A stretch of 64,000 nucleotides of DNA from Nyssa sinensis (GCA_008638375.1 CM018052.1:28915239-28979238), one strand, 5' to 3'; shown: positions 11,184 to 24,392, counted from the stretch's first letter. Numbers and translations: made by a program. Notes: generated by a model not told the origin, from the sequence alone.

Positions 11184-12409
11184 TCAAAAACTCTGTGAGT
11201 GGGTCATCTGCTTGTAAACGAACGGGTTTGAATGGTCTCCCTCTCGTGTGACATGTACTGTATTGGTTGAGACAAAATGACTCTTCGTACCCATGAGTTC
11301 GTCCCTTGTGATTATGCTACACTTGGAGAAATTTGTGGAATCATTGATGAGGCCGCTTGGATATGAATCTTCAAGACTTAACTTGTTGATATTAAGTCGT
11401 GCATTGTGGACCGACAATGGGTTGGTGGTGATATTAGGCTTTGCTAGTGGAGCCCATATTGTTCCTTCATCAATTACGTCTTGAATTACATGCTTTAGAG
11501 CTCGACATTGATTTGTGTTATGCCTATTGCCTTGATGATATGCGCAATGCTGGTTTGGATCAAATCCCTTGGGCAAAGGTCTCGGAGCCGGTCTTGGTTC
11601 CAAGGGTTGAAGAATCCCTTTTTTTCGGAGGTTATTGTATATCTCACCCATTGGTACTGATAAGTCTAAAAATTGCCTTTGAGGGCATTTCTGTGGGACA
11701 CCCTACGATGTTAGCCATGAAAATGACCTTGATGTGTTGACGACAGTGATTATATGGGTTGGGCCACTTGGCTTTGACGTTGGAAAGATCTTGCGAGGCT
11801 TTGGGTCACTTGCTTTGAGAGTGCCATCATTAGTCGCATCTTTTACTTGTGTTCTGACCCCTATTAGTGCTTTGAACATCTCAAAGTATTGGGCCAAGAG
11901 AGTTTCACGGTAGATCGAAGCAAATTCTTTTTGACCATCTGAACATGTTCGGCCTCATTTGGCTGATTGATCATTTGAGCTACTTTAGTTTGCCACCTAG
12001 TGATGAACGTAGACAAACTTTCTTTTGGTTCTTGCTTGGGGATCTCCAAGTCTTGAAGAGTAATATCCAGTTCATTGTTTTACTTGTATTGTTTGACAAA
12101 GGTATTGCATAATTCCTCCCAGTCTTTGGAAAGTGCATCTTCTAAATTCAGGCGCCAACACAAAGAAGCTTTGGTTAAGCTTTGGTGAAACATCTGGACC
12201 AAAACATTGGTGTTAGCCCCCAGTGGTTGCATGACCCTTACATATAGTTTAAGATGAGTTCTTGGACATGTGGTTCCAACAAATTTGTCAAGGTTTGGCA
12301 TTTTGAATTTCAATCGAAGTCGAATGTTTGGATAGAGAGATGGCTTATGAATATTGACCATATCATCACCTCGGTAAGCTTTGTAAAAGAGAGTCTCCAT
12401 TTTTTTCAA
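11184..12409 (-). pseudogene. Tat element gag
   Basis: The first block (12409-12080) contains FKMPNLDKFVGTTCPRTHL and WEELCNTFVKQYK, core retrotransposon gag motifs. The next (12049-11864) has ESLSTFITRWQTKVAQMI. The last (11651-11184) has HCAYHQGNRHNTNQCRALKH, the Tat zinc-finger variant, then DVIDEG. Stops and frame changes separate the blocks. Gag would form the particle around the element RNA. Confidence 0.82.
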
Positions 12410-13583
12410 CCTGTGAGCAAGGCCCTCTTCTTGTTGCTTCAGGATCTCTACGGGTCTATACTATTCACCCCAATTATAAGGATCATGGGCGAGCGGATCT
12501 TGGTTTTGCTGATGTTGTTGTCCATCTTAAGGTGGGACTGGTGGCACTTGGTGTGGATTGTCATTACCAGCCAGGACAAGAGGTGGTGGTGGTAACCTTT
12601 GTTTACCAAATCTTGAACTATGAGGGAGAGTCTCTAGTTTGCCTCACGGTAATCATCCATGTCTTTTTTTATATTGGCTAGAATCTAAAGTATCTGTTCA
12701 GGGTCTATTGCAATTGGAGTTGTGCTTTTCTGATTCGTTGGAAGGTTAAACGTCCAAATCAATCGGCCTCATCTAGTCCATTTCCAAGCGAGTTGCGGGT
12801 ACCTAATTTAGGAAAACACCTATAATATTAACTTGTTTGGTATCAAGAAAAACCTAAGAATGTCTTCTTTGTAGTACCATTGTAGTTTGCAAAAATTGGT
12901 TTTTCAGGAAAATATTAGAGTTTTTTTGAAAAATTCATAAAACAGGAAAGCTTTTGCAAAGCGAGAGGGAAGCTCTCTGTGTGCCAATCGGCCAACAAAG
13001 AGGGGTATTTTTTTGACCTTCATCGATTTTTCTGACTTCATAAAATTACGCAAAAAAGTATGTGTGTGTCTTACCAAAACTAGGTTTAAAGTCCTGAATC
13101 ATAAATCTAGGGTAGATTATATGCATGACACTTCGATCAGGTGAAGGTTTCAAGGCTCCCCTTCTGACGGGACGTGCCATATACCTCTTACAATCATTAA
13201 ATTGTAATGACTATGGTCAAATGGTACTGCATCACCTTTTTGCATACCATCCTAAGGCCACTAAAATATAGTGTCCCTAGTCAAGCAGTATTTGATCATG
13301 AAGTGGAGGGTTTTCACCGACGACACCCGTCAAGCTGAGTAAGCATATAGGGAAAGGGCTACTAACTATCCGAGGTTTAGAGGTTATGTAGTGCAAATGA
13401 AAATGTTATGGAGTGATATGTGTACAATGCATTCAAATTTTAGTCATTTTTTATTCATCCATCCATACATTTAAATACCCATACATCAATACATCCATCA
13501 TAAAGCATAAAAATAAATGAATGTAAAGCAAGTAAACAAAATAGCCTTGAAATGAATACTTCATCGAGTCTAGCCCTCTTTAG
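12410..13583 (-). other. Tat element 5' leader, no gene
   Basis: About 1.2 kb lies between the PBS and gag. I see no convincing ORF. It contains CATC-rich stretches near 13450-13500 and homopurine runs near 12960. Long leaders are usual for Tat elements. Confidence 0.6.
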
Positions 13584-13601
13584 TCCCTAGTGGAGTCGCC
13601 A
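13584..13601 (-). other. Primer binding site of the Tat element
   Basis: The - strand reads TGGCGACTCCACTAGGGA, three bases inside the LTR end. This TGGCGACTC-type PBS is common in Tat-lineage gypsy elements and supports the lineage call. Confidence 0.65.
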
Positions 13602-13604
13602 CTA

Positions 13605-15289
13605 TGAGTGCCAACACCGAAAAAAATGAGAGAATAGTATCATCCTTTTTGTGGATTTAGAGGAATCCCCGCTGTCTCCTTCTTTGAAGGTGGAAAAGAA
13701 CGTCTCTTATAAGAGAGAAAAATTGAGGAGTTGCCAACTTATTTTTGGGTAAGAAACAAGCAAACCCATTACATCTTGAACAATACATATAAATGAAAAT
13801 CCAAAGAAATAGAATGAAATTACATTGCATTGTTTCTTAAATACATACTAAGAGATCTCTTAACATGGATCAAAACAAGGATAAAGCACTAAAATAAAAG
13901 TGAAAACACCATAGAAACAGGCTCGGGGGCTAAGGTACCAAGTGGGAAAGTTTTAGGCATCTACCCAACCCGATCTGAATGGATCGGCCTCAGATATTCA
14001 CTATCAAGACTATTTTGTCATGAGATAACAAAAAAGAGATATGTGAGTCTTGAAAAGATAAGTAATAAAGAATCTGACATAAAGAAATAAAATAAAACAG
14101 AAATGAAATCTGACTCGAGCCCAAGGGCTTCTTATGCATCCATTCAGAAAATGGAATCAGAGTCATGAGGTTTTCCAGTTTACCCTCTTTTATCAAAGTA
14201 ATAAAAGATATGAGATCAACCAGATCTAAAGAAAAACTGTTACAAGTTTAAAGACGTACCTTGTTCGATCGTTGGAGTTAGGAAAATCTCTAGCTAGGAA
14301 AGTCTAAATCGGAGGCTTAGTCGAGCAGATCTCTGACTCGTTTTTTAGTTTGGAAAGCGTTGCTTCATGAATGGAGGCTGTCACTTTGCTAAGGCTTCGG
14401 CCTTGGGGGATGGAGAGTTCTTATAGAAAGAACTCTAGAATTAAACTAGCAGTGTAAGGCTATGGAAATTATGTCTTTTCAAAAATGATGGTTAGGGGGC
14501 CCTATTTATAGGCAAAACATAGATATTCGATCCAAGAGTCTAAGATAAAACCCTAGAATGGAGGGTTAGGATCATGTCTTGAGGGATAATCATCTAATTA
14601 AATAAATAGAAAACTAAACAAGTATCGTAAGGAATGATTATCCTAACTAAACGAATCAATAGAATTGATGCCTACATGCAAGAGCCAATGAGATAAAAGA
14701 AAACTAGAATTTAATTAGTAAATAAACTCTAAAGTGAAAACGTCTAGGTTTAATGTATTTCTATGTAAGAACATATCAAGCAACCAGATTTATGGAAACT
14801 CTAAAGAGGAATAGTCCTAATTAAGCCTAAATAGACTACTATCACTCAAAATTACCAAATCACCCCCAATTCGGTAGAGAATCTCTAGATTGCCACATGA
14901 CATATAAAAAAACCAAATTATCCCCAATTTGTCACCAAATGGCTAAAATTACCAAATTACCCCCATGTGGGTAAAATGATATGAAAATTATAAAAATGCC
15001 CCTCAAGTGACTAGGAAGTCTTATTGAGGCTACGATTATGCCAAAATGACCAAAATTTCCTTAATAGGCCAAAAGGTGCCGAAATTACTAAAACACCCTC
15101 TGATAGGTAGAAGAGTCCTACTTGAACTGGGACTCTGGCAAGAGAGTCCTAGCGGGAATATGACTCTCTTAGAAGGAGTCCTCATGGGAATAGAACTCTA
15201 TGGGGAGGAGTCCTACTTGAAGTAGGTTTCTTGGCATAATTACCAAATTGTGACTACTTAATTAGGGGTCACAAAATAAGGTATCTATA
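13605..15289 (-). repeat. 5' LTR of the left Tat element (~1.7 kb)
   Basis: On the - strand the LTR starts TATAGATACCTTATTTTGTG (probably TG changed to TA) at 15289, where LINE ORF1 resumes. It ends CA at about 13605, three bases before the PBS. It contains repeated TACCAAATTACCCC-like phrases (14860-15060) and AGTCCTA-rich repeats (15110-15230). The partner LTR is lost, so length and ends are inferred. Confidence 0.6.
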
Positions 15290-15290
15290 G

Positions 15291-15430
15291 TGGGTACTAC
15301 CTCAAAAGATGATAGGAAAAAATGGCTCAGGAATGAGTCTCAAGCAATCTGGGCTATAGGCAAAGCTCTTGGTATTGATTATGGTCGTAAAGATGACAAA
15401 GTTATTGAGAATGACAGTTTGTTCTCTTAG
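15291..15430 (+). pseudogene. LINE ORF1, 3' end after the gypsy insertion
   Basis: The + strand reads ESQAIWAIGKALGIDYG and continues KDDKVIENDSLFS to a stop at about 15428. This is the C-terminal (W..G..LG) block of plant L1 ORF1 and continues the ORF1 of 3166-3660. ORF2 starts 80 bases downstream. Confidence 0.7.
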
Positions 15431-15510
15431 AGAGGAGGCGTTAAAACACTTTAAGTTCTTTTTAAACTTACTAAAGGTTGTAGAGGTGTTGGTGAATTTT
15501 TGTTGTTATA

Positions 15511-18500
15511 ATGAAGATTCTATCTTGGAATGCGAGAGGTTTAGGTAGACTAGAGAAAAGACGAGTTCTAAAGAAGTTCATGAAGGAGAAATATGTTGAT
15601 TTTCTCTTGCTCTAGGAAACTAAGAAAGCTTGTTTGTCTATAGCATTTGTTCAATCCATTTGGCCCGATGGTGGTTTTAATTTTGTGGAGGTGAATTCGA
15701 CAAGGAGAGCTCAGGGATTATTAATCTAGAAGAAAGTGAAGTTTGTTTTATCGAAAAACATCACAGAGGATAATTTTTTCTTGTTGCAGGAAAGATTGTT
15801 CCGAATATTTAGTGTGTAATTGTGAATGTATATGCTCTAAATATGTTTTATGAAAGAAGGTGTATATGGAATAAGATAATCGATTTGAGGGATAAATTTG
15901 TAGGTTCCTGGTGTCTTGGATGTGGTTTTAATGAGATAAGAAATACAAGTAAAACGAGGGGGTGGTCCAGAAAAGATAAAGGTATGAAAGATTTTAATAG
16001 TTTTATCGATTGGATGGGTTCTGCTGATTTGCCAATGTTTGGCAGAAAACTCACTTGGGGAAGATCTAAGATTGAAGATAAATGGAGTAGATTGGATAAG
16101 TTTTTGCTCTACCCTAAGTGGTTGGATAGATTCAATTATAGACAATAAGGTTTAGCAAAGGTATTCTCCAATCATTGTCCGATAGTACTAATGGAAAATG
16201 TTGGGGACTGGGTTCTTAAACCATTTAGATTTCTAAATACTTAGTCTCTTCATCCAGAATTCATTGCTACTGTGAAGAAGGCTTGGTGCAAGAATCAGGT
16301 GTCTGGTTGGGCTGAGTATAGGCTTCTAAAAAATTTAAAGGGTCTCAAGGAGGCTATAAACATATGGAATAAAATTGTGTTTGGTGATGTTAACAATAAT
16401 CTTGACGTGGTTGAATTGAAGCTCTATGCTATTGATTTAATTGTTGACGATCGAAGGTTATTAGATTCAAAAAAAAAAAAACCCCACGAAGGGTGGAACT
16501 TAAAAGTGAAAGTTCAAAATTGGCAAGAATGGTTTAATGGCATTGGCTTAAAAAAATAAACTGAGTTGGGCTTTGAAATAAGACAAAAATACTAGGTTCT
16601 TCCTTACTAAAGAGAGATAAAGAAGGAATATGTATCTTTTTCAATTGAGGGTGCCTCTGTGGATGATCCAAAAGTAATTAAAGAAACAGCTTTTACAAAT
16701 TTCAAGCTTAAGTATTATGAGCAATGGAAGTATAGACCTAGTTTTTGGGGTAGTGTTGAGGTAAGATTGAGCAAGAAAGTGGCAGATTCCCTAGAAGTGG
16801 AGTTTACATAAAGGGGGATCTGGAATGCAATAAATGATTGCGATGGAAACAAAGCTCCCATACCTGAAGGTTTTAATATGACATGTATTAAAAAAGTTTG
16901 GAAGCTCTTTAAAACTGAGGTGATACAATTCTTTAAGGAGTTTCATGGAAACAAAAACTTCATTATAGGCCTAAACTCCACTTTTCTGGTTCTAATTCCT
17001 AAGTGTTAGTATCTTTAGATGAATATAGCCATATCAGTCTAGTAGGTTGTATCTATAAGATTTTGGTTAAAGTGTTGCTAGGAAGATTGAAGGCAGTGCT
17101 TCTAGAGATTATTAGGGATGTTCAGTTAGCTATTTTAAGAGGTAGAAATATTTTGGATGGAGTGTTGATTGCTAATGAAGTGGTCGATGGATGGAAAAAA
17201 TTGAAGAAAAAAAGAAAGGTATTCCTATTAAACTAGACTTTGAAAAAACATACGATAATGTGCACAAGAATTTCCTTTTCAGTTTATTAAAAAGCTTTGG
17301 TTATGGCTGTAAGTGGCTAAGATGGAGCTGTGAATGTGTAAGTTCAACATCAATTTTTGTTCTTATCAATGGCTCCCCCACGGATGAGTTTGTGGTGGAA
17401 AAAGGGTTAAGACAAGGTGATCCACTTTCGCCTTTTCTGTTCATTTTGGTGGCTAAAGGCCTTAACATCTTGTTGGAAAAGACAAAAAGATTGGGTATGT
17501 TTAGAGGTATAAAAGTTGGGAGAAATGGTTTTTCTCTATCTCATCTTTAATTCGCCGAAGATACTATGATTTTTTATGAGGCGGGTGGATTGGAAGTGTT
17601 AAACATTAAAAGGATCCTGAGATGCTTTAAAGTTATGTTGGGCTTAAAGGTTAAATATCATAAAAGCTCAGTATGTGGTTTTGGGTTATTAGAAGATCAA
17701 ATTGATACTTTTGCTACAATATTCAAGTGCAACAATCAGAAGCTCCCTCTGAAGTATCTTGGCCTTGTCCTAGGTGCAAACCCAAGCAGGGTGCACATAT
17801 GGAATCCTGTTATCGATAGTATCAAGAAGAAGTTAGCATCACCGAAATGTGTATTTTTATCATTTGGTGGAAGATTGTCCCTCGTTAAACCAGTTCTAAG
17901 AAGTTTACCAATCTTTATATGTGCTTGTTCAAAATGCCATTGAAAGTTTCCAAAATTTTTGATAGTATCCAATAAAGGTTCTTCTGGGGTGCAAATGAAG
18001 TCAAGAAGAAATTACATCTTGTGAATTAGGAGAAAGTTATAAAATCAAAAGAAAGGGGTGGGTTGTAGCTAAGAAATCTCAATATTATGAATTTTTATAT
18101 GTTAATAAAGCGGTGGTGGAAGATTGGCACGAAAAGGAATGCTTTGTGGAGAAAATTTCTATGTGAAAAGTACAATTTTCTAGTTCAAAGTTGGTTGCCG
18201 TCTAGAATGGCTAACTACAAAACATCAAAGATTTGAAGGGACATATTACAACTAGATTCTTACAATCTCTTTTTGTTTTTTTTTTCTCTAATATTAGTTT
18301 GAAAGTTGTTAATGGATGTAGCTTACTAGAATGAAACTTGGAGGGGATCGTGTGTACTAAAAGAGATTTTTCCAATACTATTTATGTTGGCCATTAATAA
18401 AGATGTTACATTGGCAAAGACTTGGAGATGGAAGATTGGGGATTTTGATTGGGGGACGTTGTTTCGCAAAGGCTTGTTTTCATAGAAAACTTTGGAGTTC

Positions 18501-19110
18501 AAAAAACTACAAGAATGGGTGTCAACCAACTTACCAAATTTTGGTTCTACCCTAGATTTAATGGTATGGAAAGGAGATTTTTCATCTCAGTTTATAGTCA
18601 AGGCGTTGTACCAACACTATGATTCATCTCTTGGCCCAAAGGTGAGTCTTGTGTACTTTATTTGGAAAAATTCCCCACCCCCAAGGATCCAATTTTTTGT
18701 GTGGTTATCATAGGAAGGGAGACTAAAGACAAGGGCGTATCTTGTTAAGATTGGTGTGATAAATGATCTAGAGGAGGGGAAATGTTGTTTTTGTAATGAT
18801 AAATTAGAATTTGTGGATCATGTGCTATTTTTATGTATTAGATCATAGAGGATTTAGGCAAAATGCTTAAAATGGTGGGGGTTACTATGGGTGAACCCAA
18901 CCTCTTTTTGATAATTAATGTGGTGGTGGATAGGTTTGAAATGCAGGAAAATGGTGAAGATCTTCTGAGTAGCATTGTTTTTTGCTATTGTATGGTCCTT
19001 ATAGAAAGTGAGAAATGACTGTATTTTTAATAGGAAACAATTTAATGAGGATGAGGTGGTGGATTTAATCAAGACTAGGATAGCTTTGTGGAGGTAAAAA
19101 TAGCCTGAAG
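15511..19110 (+). pseudogene. L1-type LINE ORF2 (endonuclease, RT, zf-RVT)
   Basis: ORF2 starts MKILSWNARGLGR at 15511, the usual start of the apurinic-type endonuclease. The domain runs to about 16150 with LGCGFNEIR and DRFNYRQ-like motifs. The RT spans about 16800-17950 with KLDFEKTYDNVHKNF, KGLRQGDPLSPFLFIL and a catalytic box changed from FADD to FAED. The zf-RVT domain (WLS..GRLKTR, CCFCNDKLEFVDHVLFLC) lies at about 18710-18845. It would nick DNA and reverse-transcribe the LINE RNA at the target. Many stops and frameshifts, for instance near 17200, make it dead. Confidence 0.9.
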
Positions 19111-19329
19111 TCATGTTTTTTTTTTAGTGGCCGAGATTATATTTAATTTTTAGTAATTTAAGACTTCCATTTGAAGGAAATGGGAGTGGAGGTTTTTGTG
19201 TTCGTCTTTTGAGTTGTGAATTCGACGATGGAGTTTTCTTTGATATTTTTGTTTCTAGTCCTCAAGATGGAATTTTGTTGAGTATCTAGGGGATGATGCA
19301 TGGAATGTTCACTACAAAAATAGTAATTT

Positions 19330-19590
19330 TTTGCGACGCACGGTGTACTTCGCCAAAAGACACTATTAGCGACGTACACCATGAGCATCGCTAAAAACGA
19401 CAAAAAAACCCTTTCTCATGCTAAAAAAGGCTGCCAATTAAGTAGCGACGGACTAACAAATATTAGCGACGCACATGTGCATCACCCAATATTAACGACG
19501 CTCAGTGTGCATCGCTAATATTTGTTTAATTGCAATGACGTCGTGTTAGGGTCGATGTGCTTCGACTTATTAGCGACGCACAAGCTAATA
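19330..19590. repeat. Left subterminal repeats of the CACTA element
   Basis: TAGCGACGCAC-like motifs recur on both strands about seven times, often paired as hairpins around a short centre. In CACTA elements such subterminal motifs bind the TNPA protein. Confidence 0.75.
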
Positions 19591-19599
19591 AGTCCTATT

Positions 19600-19815
19600 A
19601 TAAACTGATCGGTCACTCCCTCTCTGCGCTGCTCGCTATTCTCTCTCTCTCTCTCTCACTCTCTCACTCTTTCCCTCTCTACAACGCACCTACTATTTTT
19701 TCGAGTTGCCGTGAAGAATTGATCGATCGAGTGTGCGTTGATTTGAGTGTTTGATTTGATACTATTTTTTTGAGTTTCCGTGAAAACAAGGTTCGTTTTC
19801 TTATCTGTAATTACT
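19600..19815 (+). promoter_or_regulatory. CACTA leader copy 1 (CT tract and possible 5' exon)
   Basis: A (CT)n tract (19640-19680) is followed by GAGTTGCCGTGAAGAATTGA at 19703 and GAAAACAAG/GTTCGTTTTC, which reads like an exon end and splice donor. The arrangement is that of a transcription start with a first non-coding exon. A second copy lies at 21200-21400. Confidence 0.5.
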
Positions 19816-21189
19816 ATTTGCTATGTTGTCTCGATCGATACATGCATGATTGATTCTATGTTGTTTAGTACAAGTTCTAGATGTAAAGGATGATACATAG
19901 ATTTTACAAGGTTCATTTAATTTTGATTGTTTTGTTGGGTTAAATTAAGGTGGAGTTAATTGTTGTTATGTGGTGAATTTGTTCATGACAAGTATATATT
20001 CTGTAAACAACCCATTTTTAAAAAACAACTAAAGCTTGTGGAATCGGTCAACAAATTTTTTTGGGGGGACCAAAAGGTATTTTTTTAACTGATTGTTCAC
20101 TTGGTGTTTCTTTTATGATGATACAGAGGGTCTGTATTTATCCAAAAAGAAATACAAAGGGTCTGTTTTTCTTCAATTTTAGCACTCAAAATATAGTTAT
20201 TTTTCTGATTTATGGTATGTTTAGGGCAAAATTTTCTTGGGTGTAGGCGACTTGTTCTGGGTTTCTGTTTTTTTTTTTTATAACAGATATAAAGTTTTTG
20301 TGGCTTAAAAACTAGGTTTGCATGGTTAAATGTAGGTCTTTAAAGTTTATGCTTAGACTGTTGGATGATATTGGTAGATATGTAAAGTGGGGTTGCATAA
20401 ATATTGGTGGGTTCTTGTACTTGTAAGAGGAACTAGCATTTCTGAATTTTGGAGGGTTTTAGGAATTGAGCTTTTGTATCATTAACAGGTATAAGAATTT
20501 GGTTGAAAATTTTTAATAATTGTTTTTTATACCGAGATTGAGGGATGTTTACAGTATCAAGTCTGTTTTAATTTCTCTTTATAGTTGAATAATTAAGTTC
20601 TATTGTTAAACAATTCTCTGGATTAGTATGCATTTTTAATTCATAAATAGTGGACGAATTATATAGGTTCTTTAGAGGATTTCTAATTTGTTTTTATGTT
20701 TTTAGGTGATTGATGATTAGAGAACTCTCAAGTGTAATCCCTCCCAGACGCTCCTCCCCTGCTTTGTTTTGCTATAATAGATTTCTATTAAGTTACTTGT
20801 TAGTTTCCACCCTATTTTTCTTTAATTGGTTTATATTCTTTGACTTTGGGCTCCATGTGTGCCCTTTTTCTAGTTTATACATGTATGTATGTGACTATAC
20901 ATATGTATGTGTGTGTGTGTATATATATATATATATGTATGGAGATATTTATACATATATAGGAGAGAGAAGCAATGTTGTGGTTATGTAAATTAAACAT
21001 TAAAATTTCCTTGAATGAACAAAAACAAACTCCACCAAAGACAATTGTTAGAAACTTAATTTTTTTGGAATAGTACTCCATTTATACGACCCCTTATTTT
21101 CTTCTTCTCTCTTTTGCTCCCTTATTCTTCCTCCCTCTCAATTAGACAGTAGGCAACTATTCTCTCTCTCTCTCATTCAATGACAGTTT
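19816..21189 (+). other. CACTA interior without a recognisable gene
   Basis: The stretch between the two leaders is T-rich with TG/TA microsatellites at 20905-20960. Only short unsupported ORFs occur. It could be intronic. Confidence 0.5.
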
Positions 21190-21400
21190 TGTTTAATTGG
21201 GTTGGCTATTCTCTCTCTCTCATTCTCTCACTCTCTCGCTCGATCGTATTCTGTTGAATTAGATTGATTGTCAAAGAACTGTTTGATCTGATCCTGTGGT
21301 GCGAGTTGCCGTGAAGAATCGATCGAAGTCGAAGTAGATTGATTTCATCTGATTCTTGATCGAAAACAAGGTTGGCTTTCTTATCTCTGATCTGATTCTT
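21190..21400 (+). promoter_or_regulatory. CACTA leader copy 2
   Basis: The same order of elements is repeated: (CT)n tract, GAGTTGCCGTGAAGAATCGA at 21303, then GAAAACAAG/GTTGGCTTTC. It lies 1,600 bases after copy 1. It may supply an alternative promoter or first exon. Confidence 0.5.
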
Positions 21401-22059
21401 GATTCTTGATCTGATTTTGTTCATGACATGTAGATTCGGTGGGTAAAAATTTAAATTTTTTCACTCAATATGTTTGGATTTGAATTTTCATATTAAACCT
21501 AATTTTTCCTCCTCTGTTCGCTCTAATTTTTCTTCTCTCATATCCCTTTTGTTTCGTCATTTCCATGTTTTGTGACATATTGATAGTATGAAGATTGTTT
21601 GCGATTATATTGAGGCTGTCATGATATTGTTATTGCTGGCTTGATTATCGAATTTACTATAGCAGATACTCACCAATCTAGTTAGCATATGTTTTCAGAA
21701 AAATTCTTCAATAAGTTCAGTATAGTTATGTGATAATGTGTTTATGTAAGAATATTATGTCATATGTAATATGATTCACATTTTTTTAGTTAGACATAGT
21801 ATATGTGATAGATTGTTATTAAAATGACACATTAATACATAGTGTATTGGTCTCACCCAAAAATACCTTGTGTTCCCAACCCAACTCAACTCAACTATAG
21901 CCAATATGGCTACCCAGGTATCCAATTATTGTTTCAAAATTATTTTAAAATAAAACCAAATTACTCAAATTCATATCGTCAATGGTTTGTTTAAAGGCTT
22001 GTTTTAACTTGGGCTATAAAATAAATAAGTTAAATTTAAATATATTTTAAAATTCATTA

Positions 22060-22290
22060 ATATATTAATGTCTAACTTAAACTTGACTCGATAAGTTATT
22101 AAGTAATCTAATATGATATAAAATTTAAAGTTACTCAAACTCAACTTGCTATTTGTTCAATTAGAGACTCGTTTAAGATTCGTTTGAGAAATAAATAAAC
22201 CAAACTTGATTATAATTTGAAATTCATTTATTTTAGCAAGTTAAACTTGAACAACCCAACACTCAGCCGAGTTTGATATCTTTAACAATC
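22060..22290. repeat. Dispersed AAACTTGACTCG-type repeat, copy 1
   Basis: AT-rich sequence with TTAAACTTGA, ACTCAAACTCAACTTG and TTTGAAATTCATT phrases. Similar stretches lie at 46650-46975 and 50190-50460. I could not define ends or class. Confidence 0.45.
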
Positions 22291-22413
22291 TCAAATGCTA
22301 CTTAAGAGCTATTTTAACCCAATAATCATTTGAGCTGCTATTTTCAAATTTTGATTGGTCACTTAAAAAAAAGTTCCAATAACTTACCAAATATTCATTC
22401 ATAGCACAAATTA

Positions 22414-23434
22414 ACCATTTGGGTAAACAATCATTATCACCAAATGGGTACTCATTATGATAATTCACTTACAAAACAATAGTCTTAATTATCATTAATA
22501 AAAGGCTACTTTTTTTAAATGATAAAAGTGAAAGGGAAATTAGAATTCACACTAGTCTTTGACCAACTAAGATAGGACTCAAGTCTGAGATAAATAGTGG
22601 AAATCCCCCCTAAGATAACCATTTGGGCTTTTGTTCATTATCACCAAATGGGTACTCATTATGATAATTCACTTACAAAACAATAGTCTTAATTATCATT
22701 AATAAAAGGCTATTTTTTTTAAATGATAAAAGTGAAAGGGAAATTAGAATTCACACTAGTCTTTGACCAACTAGGATAGGACTCGAGTCTTAGATAAATA
22801 GTGGAAATCCCCCCTAAGATAACCATTTGGGCTTTTGTTCATTATCACCAAATGGGTACTCATTATGATAATTCACTTACAAAACAATAGTCTTAATTAT
22901 CATTAATAAAAGGCTATTTTTTTTAAATGATAAAAGTGAAAGGGAAATTAGAATTCACACTAGTCTTTGACCAACTAGGATAGGACTCGAGTCTTAGATA
23001 AATAGTGGAAATCCCCCCTAAGATAACCATTTGGGCTTTTGTTCATTATCACCAAATGGGTACTCATTATGATAAGTTACTCACAAAACAATAGTCTTAA
23101 TTATCATTAATAAAAGGCTTTTTTTTTTAAATGATAAAAGTGAAAGGGAAATTATAACTCACAGTAGTCTTTGACCAACTAGGATAGGACTCGAGTCTTA
23201 GATAAATAGTGAAAATCCCCTCTAAGATAACCATTTGGGCTTTTGTTCATAATCACCAAATGGGTACTCATTATGATAAGTCACTCACAAAACAATAGTC
23301 TCAATTATCATTAATAAAAGGCTATTTTTTTTAAATGATAAAAGTGAGTGGAAAATTATAACTCACATTAGTCTTTAACCAATTAGGATAGGACTCGACC
23401 CTAAGATAAATAGTGGAAATCCCCCCTACGACAA
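22414..23434 (+). repeat. Tandem array, 5 copies of a 204-bp unit
   Basis: GGGTACTCATTATGATAA occurs at 22446, 22650, 22854, 23058 and 23262, exactly 204 bases apart. The copies differ at few positions, most in the last two. No ORF runs through it. Confidence 0.92.
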
Positions 23435-24147
23435 CTGTATATATAGCGTCTGGGTGATAAGCGAGTTGACTTGAATGATGTGTTGTAAATTTGAGAATTT
23501 TGAGTTCAATTCACTATATTTACAATTCTTGGAATTTTTGGGTTAGCTCATGAGTAATGAGTGAATTAGTCTAGCAAAACTAAAATATCATTTTATTGAC
23601 AAAATATGTATATATAGTAAAACAACATGAACAAACGTAATAAAATGATTTATTTAGTTCAAAAAAATTAAAAAATATTTTATGCCTCAATTGAATAATT
23701 TTTGCAATAAAAAAACATCAGTATTCTAGATAAATTTTTGGGGTCACCAATTTTAACCTTAAAAATATAAAAATGCAAAAATAAAAAATAAAAAGACACA
23801 TTTCTCCCAGAACACATTTATCACATTTATGTATATGATTATACTCTATTTACATTACACACACTCACATATAATTTCTGGAACCATGTTACCTTGCTAG
23901 TCAGTCTGACAACTCACACCCTATGTAGGTATTGGATCAGATGAGTTTTGGCTAGAAGAGATTACAGTTCTCTTTTCTCCTATATTGCGTGCTAATGTGC
24001 CTTTTCAGCAGGGCTGTTGTGAGCGTGGCCTAATTTTTTTTTTAGGGATTACTTCGTGAAACAAAAAAAAATTGGTGATAGTTTTGTAAGTTATAATTGC
24101 ATTCATGTAAGCCTAGTCCCGTTTCGTGAGTTATTTTCATCACCTGT

Positions 24148-24252
24148 GATGATGACGAGGAAAGTGATTTTGATGATAATACATTGTTAGAGTATTGTAC
24201 TGAGAATGAAGAAATCTTAAGAACAGATGATGATACAAACTCAGATGAATAA
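24148..24252 (+). pseudogene. Acidic C-terminal tail of an upstream CACTA ORF
   Basis: One open frame reads DDDEESDFDD, then LLEYCTENEEIL, then DDDTNSDE and a stop at 24250-24252. Acidic tails of this kind end the large transposase ORF of some plant CACTA elements. The body of that ORF is not present upstream, so I read it as the remnant left after an internal deletion. Confidence 0.45.
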
Positions 24253-24286
24253 TTGTAATAGGTGTTACATGTGTTAGGATCAAGTG

Positions 24287-24358
24287 TAATGGATTTTCAA
24301 TTTTATGATGTAATGGATTGTCAATTTTATGATATAATGGATATTCAATTTTATGATG
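24287..24358 (+). repeat. Three 24-bp direct repeats
   Basis: TAATGGATTTTCAATTTTAT plus GATG is repeated three times in a row with two to three changes, just after the acidic tail's stop codon. Confidence 0.8.
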
Positions 24359-24392
24359 TAATAAAATTTACTTTTAAACTTTCTTTTTAGAT

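Larger units (their letters stand above)
3661..15289 (-). mobile_element. Ty3/gypsy, Tat lineage, left-truncated, nested in the LINE
   Basis: Reading right to left on the - strand: 5' LTR (13605-15289), PBS, long leader, gag, protease, G-patch-like stretch, RT, RNase H, then only the first residues of the integrase region, ending near 3672. LINE sequence flanks both sides. The integrase body and the 3' LTR are missing, so the left edge is a deletion boundary and no target duplication can be tested. The Tat assignment rests on the gag, protease and PBS sequences. Many stops and frame changes make it inactive. Confidence 0.85.

Noticed and set aside
15837..16145. - strand ORF opposite the LINE endonuclease
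   Set aside because: Shadow of the + strand endonuclease domain.
20875..21081. His/Ile/Tyr-rich - strand ORF in the CACTA element
   Set aside because: Translation of a TG/TA microsatellite.
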